Of a stretch of DNA of 64,000 nucleotides, positions 11,401 through 22,400 are shown one piece after another; positions within the stretch are counted from its first letter, which is position 1; every line of letters starts with the position of its first letter. Below the pieces are notes generated by a model, which searched no databases, was not told where the DNA came from, and saw nothing but the letters and a program-made list of their open reading frames with translations. The stretch spans positions 16,063,570 to 16,127,569 of the forward strand of contig NC_088300.1 in the NCBI RefSeq assembly GCF_032854445.1. Direction: 5' to 3'. This DNA is from Liolophura sinensis (taxonomy: Eukaryota; Mollusca; Polyplacophora; Chitonida; Chitonidae). The position numbers were made by a program, and so were the translations under genes.

Positions 11401-12578
11401 GCCTTCAAATCAGGATCAGTACTGTCCGTACCATAATGCATCTTCACTGGGACACAGTCGTCAATGTCTATAGATCCCATGACATCGTATGTTTCTGTGA
11501 TTCTGTGTACTTATGACTGTGCATTGGCGGAAGTAATTGAAGAATAATAGTAGTATGTGACATACTTCTTTCTGTTTGCCTACTTCTGGAAGTGAGCATT
11601 TTCATGAATGTCTTTATTGTACAGCAGTTTGAGGATTAATCCACTCTCAGTGTTCATGTAGCCGTGGTAACCATAAGCAGTTGATAATTGAGCGTTCACT
11701 GACGGTGTCTTCCAGGAGTATGTTGGGCAAATCTGATCTTCACATGTGGGAAAGTTAGTCAGTATATTGCTGTAGGGTTATGGTTTTCCCTGAATGCCAC
11801 ATGGTGTATTGACAGCCATGGTGTATGTGAAAAAATGCTGAGTTTGGGGTTAAACAAGAGGAAAATAAATACGTAAATTAGAGCATACTTCCTGTTTCAT
11901 GTACATAGTGTTCCTCGCTCTGTGATTATCACCCTAACGGGACTCATCCCATTCACATTAATAGGGCATGAGTCATTAAGTACAGTGTATGGTACTAGCC
12001 CTTTATGTAAATATGTAACAGTTACTGTTTCTTTTTTAGATTAACAAATATGCATTCTCTGGAGGTGGAGCCACAGTTGAGGAGCACAAGGAAAAGGGAG
12101 GCAACTGTGATGTTGATGTATCGTATCAGTATCTGACCTTTTTTATGGAGGATGACGCAAAATTAGCCGAAATTAAAAAGGTATGTTCCGTCTAGCATGG
12201 AACTGAAGAGAATTCACAGTTCATTTGTACCTAGCTTGCTGATGTGTACGTTTGATTTGTCAAGCATGAAACATTTATAACATTCATATACATTCATAGG
12301 TAGTGTGCAAAATGAAATACTGAATATTGCCTGTCAGAATATTTATCTAATTTAATTGGTATTATATGCCAAAATGTAGAAATTTCCAGGTTTTTTTAAC
12401 TCAAGGTCTCTCCTTTCAGACATACACAAGTGGAGAGTTACTCACAGGATATCTCAAGAAAGAACTGATAGGAATCCTCCAGCCTCTTGTCGCCGCCCAC
12501 CGAGAACGGCGGCAGAAAATAACAGAGGAGGAAGTGACTCAGTTCATGACGCCACGGAAATTAATATATGATTATTAG
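6817..12578 (+). CDS. WARS1: Tryptophan--tRNA ligase, cytoplasmic (407 aa, 8 exons)
   Basis: This class Ic aminoacyl-tRNA synthetase joins tryptophan to tRNA-Trp using ATP in the cytosol. Coding exons are 6817-6940, 7678-7786, 8609-8728, 9034-9216, 9736-9949, 10755-10928, 12040-12180 and 12420-12578, all GT-AG. Exon 3 has the nucleotide-binding block [14 protein letters not shown], where HLGH is the HIGH signature. Exon 5 has [20 protein letters not shown] and exon 6 has KMSAS with the flanking [11 protein letters not shown]. The protein ends [10 protein letters not shown]. The N-terminus ([18 protein letters not shown]) goes straight into the catalytic part. The WHEP domain that begins the human protein (471 aa) is absent, unless an upstream alternative exon encodes it. 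The ATG at 6817 is the first in frame. A 175-codon antisense frame over exon 5 is a shadow. Confidence 0.97.
7213..7465 (+). mobile_element. tRNA-derived SINE (family A), full length but diverged
   Basis: It lies in WARS1 intron 1. It carries the B-box-like GTGAGTTCAAGTCC, the body GGAAGGTCTGCCAGCAACCT and the tail TTCTTGAGTACAGCGTAAA followed by AAATAAATAAATAAAT. The A-box end is diverged. Several differences from the 8186 copy indicate greater age. Confidence 0.85.
8174..8477 (+). mobile_element. tRNA-derived SINE (family A), full length with target duplication
   Basis: This is the best preserved plus-strand copy, in WARS1 intron 2. The body is about 8186-8465. The tRNA-like head reads GGCCTCCGTGGCTCAGTCGG (A box) and a B box follows in GAGTTCAAGTCC. 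The 3' part ends in GTACGGCGTAAAACACCAAT and a poly(A) run. A target-site duplication AAACTAACTTGG flanks it (8174-8185 and 8466-8477), which indicates LINE-type target-primed insertion. The intact duplication suggests recent activity. Confidence 0.95.
11008..11163 (+). mobile_element. 5'-truncated SINE (family A)
   Basis: Only the 3' part is present (about 11022-11149), from AAGGTCTGCCAGCAACCTGC to the AAATAAATAAA tail. A 14-bp near-identical duplication of the form ATCC(G/T)TGCAAAACA lies at 11008-11021 and 11150-11163. It sits in WARS1 intron 6. Confidence 0.85.
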
Positions 12579-12713
12579 ATATGTGCATAGCGAGAAAAAC
12601 TCTGCCTGTGTCTCTTTGTCTTTTGAGCTGTTTATTTTGAAGTCGCATTTGTCACATTCATTACCTGTTTATGGGATGGCATTTGTCTTTAATGAGGCTG
12701 TAACAGTTGACTT

Positions 12714-12719
12714 AATAAA
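12714..12719 (+). terminator. Candidate poly(A) signal for WARS1
   Basis: AATAAA lies 136 nt after the WARS1 stop and overlaps a second copy (AATAAATAAAC). It is the first canonical signal downstream of the gene. The cleavage site is not known. Confidence 0.6.
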
Positions 12720-13189
12720 TAAACAGTAAAGATCATGTTTTAGGAGATAATTTTTATGTATTTCAATAATATCCCATTTTCAGAATATGATTTCAGAATA
12801 CGACATGATCATTTGATTACAAATTTTTGGTTTATAATTATGCTTACCTGTATGTGCAGGTTCAGGTACAAAATTTGAAACTGTCTATGGTGGGTTTTTA
12901 AACTTTATTTAAAAAAAAAAAAAGCTTGATAAAAGCATTGTTGACCATACTTGCATTGTTCCCAATGTTGTAAATATTTAGATTATATGTATCAATGATG
13001 GTGTATGGCAGTGTTTTCTGTGCATGTGGTAAGACTCCTGTTCATGTAATGCGAAATCCCACTTTTCAATGTGAATTCAAGTTAAAATGATAGGACTGAC
13101 ACGTGTTCACTTGCCTTCCACCATTATGGCATACATATTGAATTTGCTTTGCGCAATCTTTGTCACTAGTGGGAAAGTTTGTGAATTAC

Positions 13190-13316
13190 TTACCAACAAC
13201 TGGTGGTTTACTCCTAGTTATCCTCTTATCTCACTCCATAAAAGCCACCATTGTAGAAGTGAAATGCCTTTAGTACAGAATTAAACAGTAATCAGATCAA
13301 TAAATAAATAAATAAT
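13190..13316 (+). mobile_element. Degenerate SINE fragment
   Basis: The run TGGTGGTTTACTCCTAGTT, a CACCATTGTAGAAGTGAAAT block and a final AATAAATAAATAAAT resemble the 3' half of family A. It is strongly diverged, so the call rests on the order of short matches. Confidence 0.4.
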
Positions 13317-14464
13317 GATGAAATTACTATTGTTTTTTTTCTGTGTGTGTTTTCCCAATTTAACCTTTGTGGCTTCCTGTCTCCAGCGCTTTAGCTCAAA
13401 TCAGTTTGGAGATTGACCTGCTTTAAAGAGCTACTGTCATATCATTTAATATACATTTTTCAGAATCAATCTCAGAATTGATATCGAAATCTAGTATACT
13501 TATGGTTCAGATGATAGTGAAGAAACTTGTATTTTGCATATACATTTAGGATAGGCAGTACCACATTGGCTGAGGCACTGTATCAGGCAAAGAGTGTTAC
13601 TGCATGTGAGTGTAATTTTCCACATAATTACAGTGTGTGCCCTAAACATTTGCACAAAAATGCTTTTTAAAGGTAAAAAAGGTCATAACATTATGTTCAG
13701 TGCAGGAATACATTTTTCCAATATTGCCTTGCTTTCCAAAGAAATCTCTATAAAACATTTCTAAGATCAATATTCTAGAACTTTCGGAATCTGACAAAAT
13801 GACTATGATAGATAGGTTTACTTTAGGGATAGGTAATCCCTAACATTGCAGACTCTGCTTTCCTAACTATTATCTAGGCCTGTTTGGTATACAGACTTTT
13901 GTATTCTGTTGTATACATTGTGGCTGTGTCTCTTAAAGAGAACCTAACATTATACACATGTGCAGCAGAAAATATTACCTGTATTTATTTATAAATATAT
14001 TTTTTTGAATGTAAAATATTGTGTGTGCCTACAAAATAAATCTCTCCATGGCTAGAATTCTGCCTTGTGTTGTAAATAATCATTTACATTTACTATTTCC
14101 TCTTTGCTTTAAGTTTGACAATGACCTATTTATCCGCTTTCGAAATTACAGGCAGACCTTTAATTAATGAGGACAGCTATGAAAATAAAAGTTGCAGATA
14201 TTAAAATTCATTATATACAAACTGATTATTGATCCAGGACTCTAAGGCCAAACGAATGCATGTTCAATCACAGCCTTTCACAGGGAATTTTTGCTCTTCA
14301 CTCATTATTTTTAAAGTCTTGGTGATAGTAAGCAGTTTAAATCCAGTATCAGCTGGCTCTACTGCTGTATTGGTTTGTCAACTGCATGATCCTGGTGAGG
14401 TATGGGGCTTCACCCTAGTTTATATGTATACCAGATTTCCTTTGCCTATAACATTCATTGTTGT

Positions 14465-14735
14465 CATGGATACGTAAAGTGAAATATCCTTGAGGGCTGG
14501 TATCGCCATGGTATGGCTGAAGTATTGCCCATGCATAATGTGACTTGGTGGGGTGTCAGAATAATGTGACTGGAACAGGGTGGGATGTCATGTCTGGTGT
14601 CTTTGGCATAATACTTCAGTGGGGGCATGGACTCACCCTGCCACAAGAAGATACAGTTGTGCACACACACCTAATGACTCCTTGTAATATGACTGCAAAA
14701 TTGCAAAAAGTACGACGTGAATCCCTAAGCATGCA
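14465..14735 (+). mobile_element. Family C repeat copy (SINE-like, without tRNA head)
   Basis: This segment contains AATGTGACTGG, GTGGGATGTCATGTCTGGTG, TCTTTGGCATAATACTTC and a 3' end of the type AAAGTACGACGTGAATCCC. The same order of blocks is found in reverse near 42355-42655, where a tRNA-like head is also present. Related sequence lies at 29460-29665. Confidence 0.6.
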
Positions 14736-14744
14736 TATATACAT

Positions 14745-14762
14745 AGTCCATCTAGATGGACT
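14745..14762. repeat. Perfect 18-bp palindrome
   Basis: AGTCCATCTAGATGGACT equals its own reverse complement. Related half-sites (AGTCCATCTGGATGAACT) occur as a direct pair near 15304 and 15332, so it may be part of a decayed inverted-repeat element. Confidence 0.6.
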
Positions 14763-15539
14763 CAGTGTACTATTTTAATATTGTGACATTCATCTTAACA
14801 CTGAGTTCATGGCCACCTCTGAAACAAATCGCCGCACATCTGCACACTCCAACTCCTTGAGGCCAATTTCAAAGAAGTCTTGCTGACGGCACCAAGACTT
14901 ACCTACACTAAAAATACATGTTCTTTTGATGCCTTTTTGGTTTTGAATTGCGTAGATTGAAGTTGTTCTTGCACACGGCAATGGAAATATAACAGTTTTC
15001 TCCAGGATTTCCATGCCAAAACTCAGTTGCATTTTAAACCAGGAAGTAGGTCACGTGACACTTCAAAATGAGTGTCATGGTAAGGCACTTGCTACCACCA
15101 CAGTGTGACCACTAGGCAGCGAATGAATTAGTTCCATTGGTGTGGACAGTAAATTAAGGGGATAGTATTAAAGATTCCACTGGACAATTACATATAAATG
15201 CCATAGGAAGTGAGTTTGACTGTCAAAAATTGGAAGGAGATTGGACTTTGAAATCCGTGCCATGTTTTTTGAGAGATGGCAATGTTACATTGAATGAATT
15301 TTTAAAGTCCATCTGGATGAACTAAACTTTTAAAAGTCCATCTGGATGAACTAATACATACGTAGCATACGTAGATAGGTCAGGGGCCAATCAGCTGTTT
15401 TTAGCCGACTCCATGATTGAGGCCATGTAGTTTAAGAATGGCTGATTGTGATGGTGGTAGCAGATCACTGAAACTACTTTGAGCTATAACAATCTAAAAC
15501 ATAAAATAATTTCCATACAAGTTTCATATATATGTAGTA

Positions 15540-15545
15540 TTTATT
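15540..15545 (-). terminator. Candidate poly(A) signal for LRRC73
   Basis: On the minus strand this reads AATAAA, about 435 nt after the LRRC73 stop. It is a plausible but not unique candidate in AT-rich sequence. Confidence 0.35.
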
Positions 15546-15978
15546 TCAGTGTAGATAAATATATGCAGGTAGATAAGATACCTGTAGACATCTACAAAGC
15601 TATGCGTGCAATTGTGTAGAGTTAAATTTAACCATGTAGAGCGAGGCCAAAAAAAAATATATATCATTTAACATACATTTACATGTAAGTAAAGTTCATC
15701 AAAAGTTATGTGATTTTTTTCTAACACATATGTAATAAATCCATAAGTTTAACATTATGCACTCTTCCTTGATAACAAAGCCATCCAATACATGAAATAA
15801 TTTAATCAACAGACTTGAAAATACTTTGTCAAAGTTATCAATCACCACCACCTTCACAGGGTGCCAGAAATGGACGGAAATATTGTGCAATGAATGTTTA
15901 AAACTCTTCATCTTTGTCACGTCATTGTTTTTTGAAGGACACCCAACTATGATCGGAAGGTACTGATGAGGCTAGTTG

Positions 15979-18900
15979 TCATAAGGGCACCTCAGTCAAC
16001 TCGTCTCCCCACTCCTCTGTCTCTGTTAGAGGGTTACGCTGAGTGTCTTCCCCCACTCTTCTTTGAGACTCCTGAGGAGGGTGTTTGGAGATCTTAGGTG
16101 AACTATACTCAGCAGAGTATTTTGCGCGTGTAATATCATCATCCTTACCCACATTTGAACTTTTATTTCTGTGTTTACCTGGTTTTCGCTCAGGTGTGTT
16201 CATTAGCTGTCCCAAATTTTCCAACAACTGGGCTTTGTCTACATCATTTCTGGATGACCTGTCCACTGTCCGCAGTCTGACCTCTGTGACTTTGCCTGAT
16301 TGACTGGTTTCCTCGGCCTCACTGGTGATATCATTATCATTTTCTGCAAAGTCCTGCAAACAAGTCCTAATGGCCTCCACTGTACTCTTATGAACACGAT
16401 TCTCACTTAGCACAAGGCGTTTTAACCTCAGGGGATAACTCTTAACCAGGTGTAGGAACAACTGAAACACAAAGAACAGAACAACAGAATGCCTGGATGC
16501 TTGAAATACCCATCCCAAAGCTTCTGTCTGGCCTATACTAAAATTCACAGCTTCCTATCCAAAAATATGACACCGCACAAGCACCTGTATACGTGTAAAG
16601 ATAAAATTCTTCCAATGTGTTCACCACTAGCAACTTGATGTATACCAGAGATGCAAGGAAGATGTTGCACAGATTGAGAGTACCAATACCATACTTCACT
16701 TCAAATTTATCATGTATAAAAGCACTTCAAAAAGAACTTAAAGGCATAAAAAACTTTTAAAGTGGCCCTATAGGATGGATGAATAAATCAGAAACAAGCA
16801 AAACATGTCACTTGAAGAAAGTTATGACTCCATCTACACATGTATTTATTTATTTATTTATTTGATTGGTGTTTTACACCGTACTCAAGAATATTTCACA
16901 TATTCGACAGCGCCCAGCATTATTGGGGAGGAAACCGGAAACCGGGGGAAAACCCACGAAAATCTGCAAGTTAACCGCACAGTGTTTTCATGCCCACGTC
17001 CATCAATCTCTGACTAAGATATGGCAATGTGGATTATGGAGTACATTATATTATTACTGTGGATGCTTAACTTCTCATAACATATCCCTTTAAACACTAC
17101 CACCAAATACCACGTCTCCTACCTTAGCAGAATGTTCCGTTAGCCCAGTTCCCTCCAGGTCCAGCATTTCTATCTTACGGTTAGCAGCTAATGACACAGC
17201 CAGGCACCCTGCACCATAATCTCCCAGAGTGTTGTAATCTAAGTACAGAGCCTTCAGCATGCTGTTGGCTCCAATGGCCATACTGAACTTGGCCCAACCT
17301 CTTGCAGTGATGTCTGTATTAGCACTGAGAGTTAGATCCTGAAGGCCTGTGTTGGTCAAAGAAGTCACTTATTTATAAGACTGTGGTTAACATCATACTC
17401 AAGACTTTTTCATTCATACTTATTCGCCAAAGAATTTTGAGAGTAAAAAACACGCACAAAACATAAACATCATTAACTGTCTTACAGTTTGCTATATATA
17501 CAAGTTAGATTATCCAAAATTAAACTTTCTTTTAATAATGTTATTAAATCTCTGATTGGTGTTCTGCAAGAACTATATAAACTATTATATCAAATACATT
17601 TAACAGAATCTTATATTATTGCCAGAAAACAAGCTGTAAATTACATTAGCATTACTGAAATGAAAAATTCTTAGAGGAGCAGAGGATAAGACTAGCTCCT
17701 CCTAGCTGTGCTAACAGCTTGGCTATGACTTTATGACAACAGGTAGCTGTAGGTGTTTCCTCTGGGCATTGCCCAGTTTCCTCCACTACTAAACATATGG
17801 CTGCCATGACATGAATGGAATGTTCTTGGCTGTAGCAGAACTGAACACAAATGAAATAATTCAGACACAGTTTCGAGTGTGCATCAGAACACAACAGAAC
17901 AATTTATACTTTTGACAAAGAAAGTGTGAAAAATAAAGGTTGACAGCTCAGTTATTATCATGTGTGCATACCTTTCCAATGCTTGAATCCATAGAAAGTT
18001 TCAGGTGTTGCAAAAGTTCACCTAAAATGAATATAATTTGCTCAATTGCATGCCATTCTGAAGGGTCATATTTGGTTTACACATATGCTGTCATGCAGTA
18101 CACTCTCAAAACTGCAATCTCGCTCTAAATAAGTAAGACCTGCATCTTCGTCTTACCTGACTTCGCTCCATCAGGTGGCAACAGATCACAAACAGCCTCT
18201 AGTCCATCATCCCCAAAGGCACAGTCTCCCAGGTCAAGAGATGTAATGTGCGGATGTTGAGCCAAAGCCTGGCATATTACTTTCACTCCTTCATTACCAA
18301 GTTTGTTTCCATGCAACCTGTTAACAATTTACACACAATAACTACACTTATGCCATTAAAGACAATAAACCTGTCATTTGAATGTTTACTTGTACAAAAT
18401 AAAGTACTACATTTCCCACAGTGTGCTAGTGAGGTATGTCAGTTGTAATTGTGTGAGGGAATTTGATAGCTTAACAATGTTACATGTTGTATAAATATAG
18501 TGACAAACATGCAATGTTTAAACCAATACATAAAAACTGGTGTGCTGTAATTCTTCAATCTTTCTTCATGTTGACAAGATCGATGTTCTTTCGAGCATAT
18601 TCTTTGAGCATTATCCTGTGTAGACTGATAAAATTGATCATTTTGTGAAGTCGAAATATTGGTCAACCCTGTCAATGAAGTTCCGTCTCTGAAGTCAAAT
18701 TAAAAGGGTCGGGTAATACCAAAGACTCTAAAAATGGTACTTTTACTTACGACAGAACACGTAAAGATCGATTTCGGGTAAGGGCTTGTGCAACCAGCTC
18801 CACCCTGAAACTGTCATTTACAAGTCCAAGACTAAGATTTAGCTGTAGGACTGATTTACACTGACCAACAGCCTTCATTAGCCGTTTGCATTCCTTGTCA

Positions 18901-19028
18901 CCTACTTTACAGTCACGCAGAGAAAAGAATCGTATGCCGCTGTTTTCTAAAGATTCGCAGATGTTGCTGACTTCCGGAGAAGTAAGCATTTCCCCAGTCA
19001 TCTGGATAATGCCTGCACCCGGCAACAT
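15979..19028 (-). CDS. LRRC73: Leucine-rich repeat-containing protein 73-like (381 aa, 4 exons)
   Basis: This is a ribonuclease-inhibitor-type leucine-rich repeat protein; the function of the family is little known. Exons in transcript order are 19028-18751, 18317-18157, 17346-17123 and 16461-15979, all GT-AG and in frame. Blocks that match my recollection of human LRRC73 are VSNICESLENSGIRFFSLR, SLDLGDCAFGDDGLEAVCD, LLPPDGAKSGLQDLTLSANT and LDLEGTGLTEHSAK. The last exon continues YPLRLKRLVLSENRV and then a charged, probably disordered tail of about 115 residues ending TEVPL. The protein is longer than the human one (about 316 aa) because of this tail. The ATG at 19028 aligns with the family start (MLP). 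The GTG-led extension two codons upstream was not used. ACTR10 starts 399 bp away on the other strand. Confidence 0.9.
16848..16978 (-). mobile_element. 5'-truncated SINE (family A)
   Basis: Read on the plus strand, it starts with the reversed tail TATTTATTTGATTGGTGTTT, then CCGTACTCAAGAATATTTCAC and GGGGGAAAACCCACGA. The tRNA-like half is missing. It lies in LRRC73 intron 3. Confidence 0.8.
17690..17860 (+). mobile_element. Degenerate SINE fragment
   Basis: Blocks GTTTCCTCTGGGCATTGCCC, AGTTTCCTCC and GGAATGTTCTTGGCTGTAGC follow the order of the family A 3' half, with many changes. This is an old copy in LRRC73 intron 2. Confidence 0.45.
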
Positions 19029-19427
19029 TTTCACTGGTTTTTTAGATTCTTAAGATTACACTATACGTCAACTCTTGGTTGAAACAAAGATGCAATTTCG
19101 GTACATTTGAAAGTGAAACTTTCGGCAAATGCTTAGTTTTTGACAGCCATAACCGGAAGACCTCAGTTGCTACAACATGTGCGTGGAAGAGTATACCCAC
19201 ATGGCTTTTGATTGGATTAAAATGAAAACTTCTGTCTTCTACAGATTCTCTACGGATTCTTTATTCTATAAAATGTTACCGAAAGAATTTTTCGCAGAAG
19301 ATAAGAGCGGAATTTGAAAGTCCCTCAAACCTGAGGTGACCTAATTCTGTAAATAAACCAGAAATGAGCCAAGTCAGTAGGGGGCGCTGCTAATTGTGAA
19401 TGTCGATGAGCCAAGCAAGCAGCAAAG
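19029..19427. promoter_or_regulatory. Divergent promoter between LRRC73 and ACTR10
   Basis: The start codons at 19028 (minus) and 19428 (plus) leave 399 bp for both 5' UTRs and promoters. No TATA box was identified. The shared-promoter role is inferred from gene positions. Confidence 0.6.
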
Positions 19428-22400
19428 ATGCCGATGCTGGAAGGGTTGGGGTTTACAGAGAGAAGTGCTGTTATAATTGACTTCGGCTCAGCATATACAA
19501 AGTAAACAGTTAAATTAATGTTTGAAATGTGAAGTTTTCATTTTATATGTGCACTTCTGCGATCTTAGCGGTTGGTGTATGAGCTGTGCCAGATCATGTC
19601 TACTCTCCCATCTAATCCTGTTCCTAGCCCACGTCAATCTATCATCTGGATCCGTCTTTCTTGGTGTCTAAATGTGTACATTGACTCATCTCATTTGTGC
19701 TGATCTGAAATTCTGACATTGATCGTTACATCGTTTTGAAAGCTCAGATTTAATCCATTGACAGTTTTCACCCTTTTGTGTCAGTCAACATTTAAAACTT
19801 TAACAATCACACCAACATACATGTGAACGGCTAGCCTAATAAATTAGACCTTGTATGCTAACGATTGTATCTTTTGCGTACAAGGTCTAATTCATTAGGC
19901 TAGTGAATGCCATACAACATAATGAGGTACCAGAGGGTTTTCCTCTCACAGTACGTTGCATTGCATTGAAATAGAACTTACACTCCTGTAAGTCTCCTGT
20001 AGCATGACATCAAACATGTTGTTTGTTGTGGTTTCATCAAATAGATCTATTAGATGGCCTGCTTGTTAAGATACTGCATATTTGATGCTGCAGTAAAATG
20101 TTAAGCAACCTAAACACTGTTGGAGGGCCTCCGAGGTGAGGTGGTTAGCATGCTAGCGCAGGAGAATGACCCTCTCACGAATGTTTGAGCTGTGAATTCA
20201 AATCTGCTCATGCTGGTTTCCTCTGGGCCATATGTCGGAAGGTCTGCTAGCAAAGTGCAGATGGTCTTGGGTCTCCCTCGGGCTCTACCCGGTTTCGTCC
20301 CACCATAATGCAGGCTGATGTTGTATAAATGAAATATTATTGAGTTCGGCATAAAACACTTGTCAAAAAATAAAAACAATTATGTAAAATGTGCCACTTT
20401 AGCCTTCAGCCTGTATCCTATTATTGATGATTGATGTCTAATTTCAGTGATCAACCATTTAATAAGAACATTTTTGGTAGTTATACAAGTAAGTTTTAGG
20501 GTTTGCTGACAGTCTTCTGTATGAACTGTGCACCAACAACTTTGTGTTGTTTGTTTGTTTATTTATTCACCACAAGTTAGATCACAGCAGGTAAGTGATG
20601 ATTTTATGTACAAAGATGGCGAGAATAAAGTCCAGTGAACATTTGTATAACTCAGCATTAGGGATATGGTTCTGACGGACAATTCACTCAGAGTAGCCAT
20701 GTTGTAGAAGCCCTCATGAACTTGTCCAATCACAACTGCTGAAATCGTCTCACGATTATTGGCTGTCACGTCAAAAAACCTTTTATCTCTCGATTGTCCG
20801 AGTGGTTTCTTATTGTGAATAGATATATAACGATGCAATTAATTGGATTTTGCGATTAGTTTAACTGTTAGACTGATGCATTTTGAACCACACATTTATG
20901 AGCGGGGAACTGAGAATGGCTGCCTGTGTCACAATGAGTACATGTTGGGCAGGAGGCAGTAGTAACTTGTCAGGGTGAGCTGGCAAGAAAATGGCCTTGG
21001 GAGAGTTAATTCTGAAGAAAAATATTGTGAATTTGCATTATTTTTCCTTATCAAAGTCAGATTTATTACAAAAATATCATCTCATTGATGAACATATCAA
21101 TCAGAAGGTCCTGCTATGTTCGGTAAATTCCCTTAAGTCGGTACAGCCAGCTAGGTCAAATGCTTACACCCATGCAGAATGAGTAAGATCAATGAAACAC
21201 GACGCTTGTGGCCAAAAACATCGCCCTGACCGAGCGCCAAACTAAAAGAAATACCGACCCTTTGAACTTGGGACTCTTTGGTTGGGTATCAGGTGTTTCT
21301 GTTTGTATTTTCTCATTGTCACAGTATTTAATACCGATGGTACAAGAGAGCTCCTAGTTTTTGTGACCTTACTCTAGATAAATATAACATGGCAAAATGG
21401 CATCACCAAATGAGTGACTAGGTACAGGCGATTGTTTGCTATTTATAATTTTGATAAGCGATGTAGACTTTATTAAATATTTTTAGAACATTTATGAAAT
21501 ACTACTTTATTAATTAATTCAGCTTTAGTGGCTGATTTTATGTTGACTTTAATTGCAACCATCAATCACATTGTCTAAATTGTGTGATTTGAGAATAATG
21601 GCTGATGTAATTTTTGTTTCTCTAGATGTGGATTTGCGGGAGATTCAGGTCCACGATGTATAGTTCCAAGTGTGGTCAAAAATAGTAAGACAAAAAAGGT
21701 ATTACATTTTTGGTGTAATTTTTAAAAATTGTAATTATTGCACATTTTTAATATTATTAAAATCGATTTGTTAATATTTTGTTATTTTATTAGTATTTTA
21801 TTTTATTGTTCTGTGACTAAATGATAGCATAAATATCTGTGAAGCTTTAATCAAAACACCAGTAAAAACTTGTTTTCAGCATGAAGCTTCTTAACAGAAT
21901 GTACTTCCAAGTTTGTTTAAAATTTTTTTCTAAATTCAGTATGTGGGAATATTATCATGTATGATATGCTCAAGAGATTGAATTGTTTTGCCAGCGTTCT
22001 AAGATCTGGCAGTTCAAGGATGAGGAGGAATTGTATGAACTACTCAAGGACTTCCTGCAACACCTGTATTTTAGGTAATTTTGACTGTGTCATTACACAT
22101 CTGTATAAATCTTATCTTCGTCAAAGTAGAAGTGGATAACAGCCACACTGCATTGGGGACTGGAAGCTCTGATATACAGCATTGAGTGACATTGTAGACA
22201 ACTTCAACGAAGAGTTTCCAAAAAATTACTGATGCAAGATGAGAAATTACCTGTTTGGATAAATGGAGAAATATTTTTTGACCAGCAGCAAAGTCTTTAT
22301 CTCAGATTTTAATTTTATTGCAACGTATTTGGGCATAGGTACTACTTTATCATGTAATTGATGAACATTTCACTACAAACATTTCACTACAAACGCTGCG

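Larger units (their letters stand above)
12579..15978. other. Intergenic region between WARS1 and LRRC73 3' ends
   Basis: The two genes converge here. No exon was recognised. The region holds the WARS1 3' UTR, a degenerate SINE fragment near 13190-13316, a family C repeat near 14465-14735, an 18-bp palindrome at 14745-14762 and a short direct repeat (AAAGTCCATCTGGATGAACTA at about 15303 and 15331). Confidence 0.5.

Noticed and set aside
16085-16303. 72-codon plus-strand frame
   Set aside because: It is antisense to the last coding exon of LRRC73.
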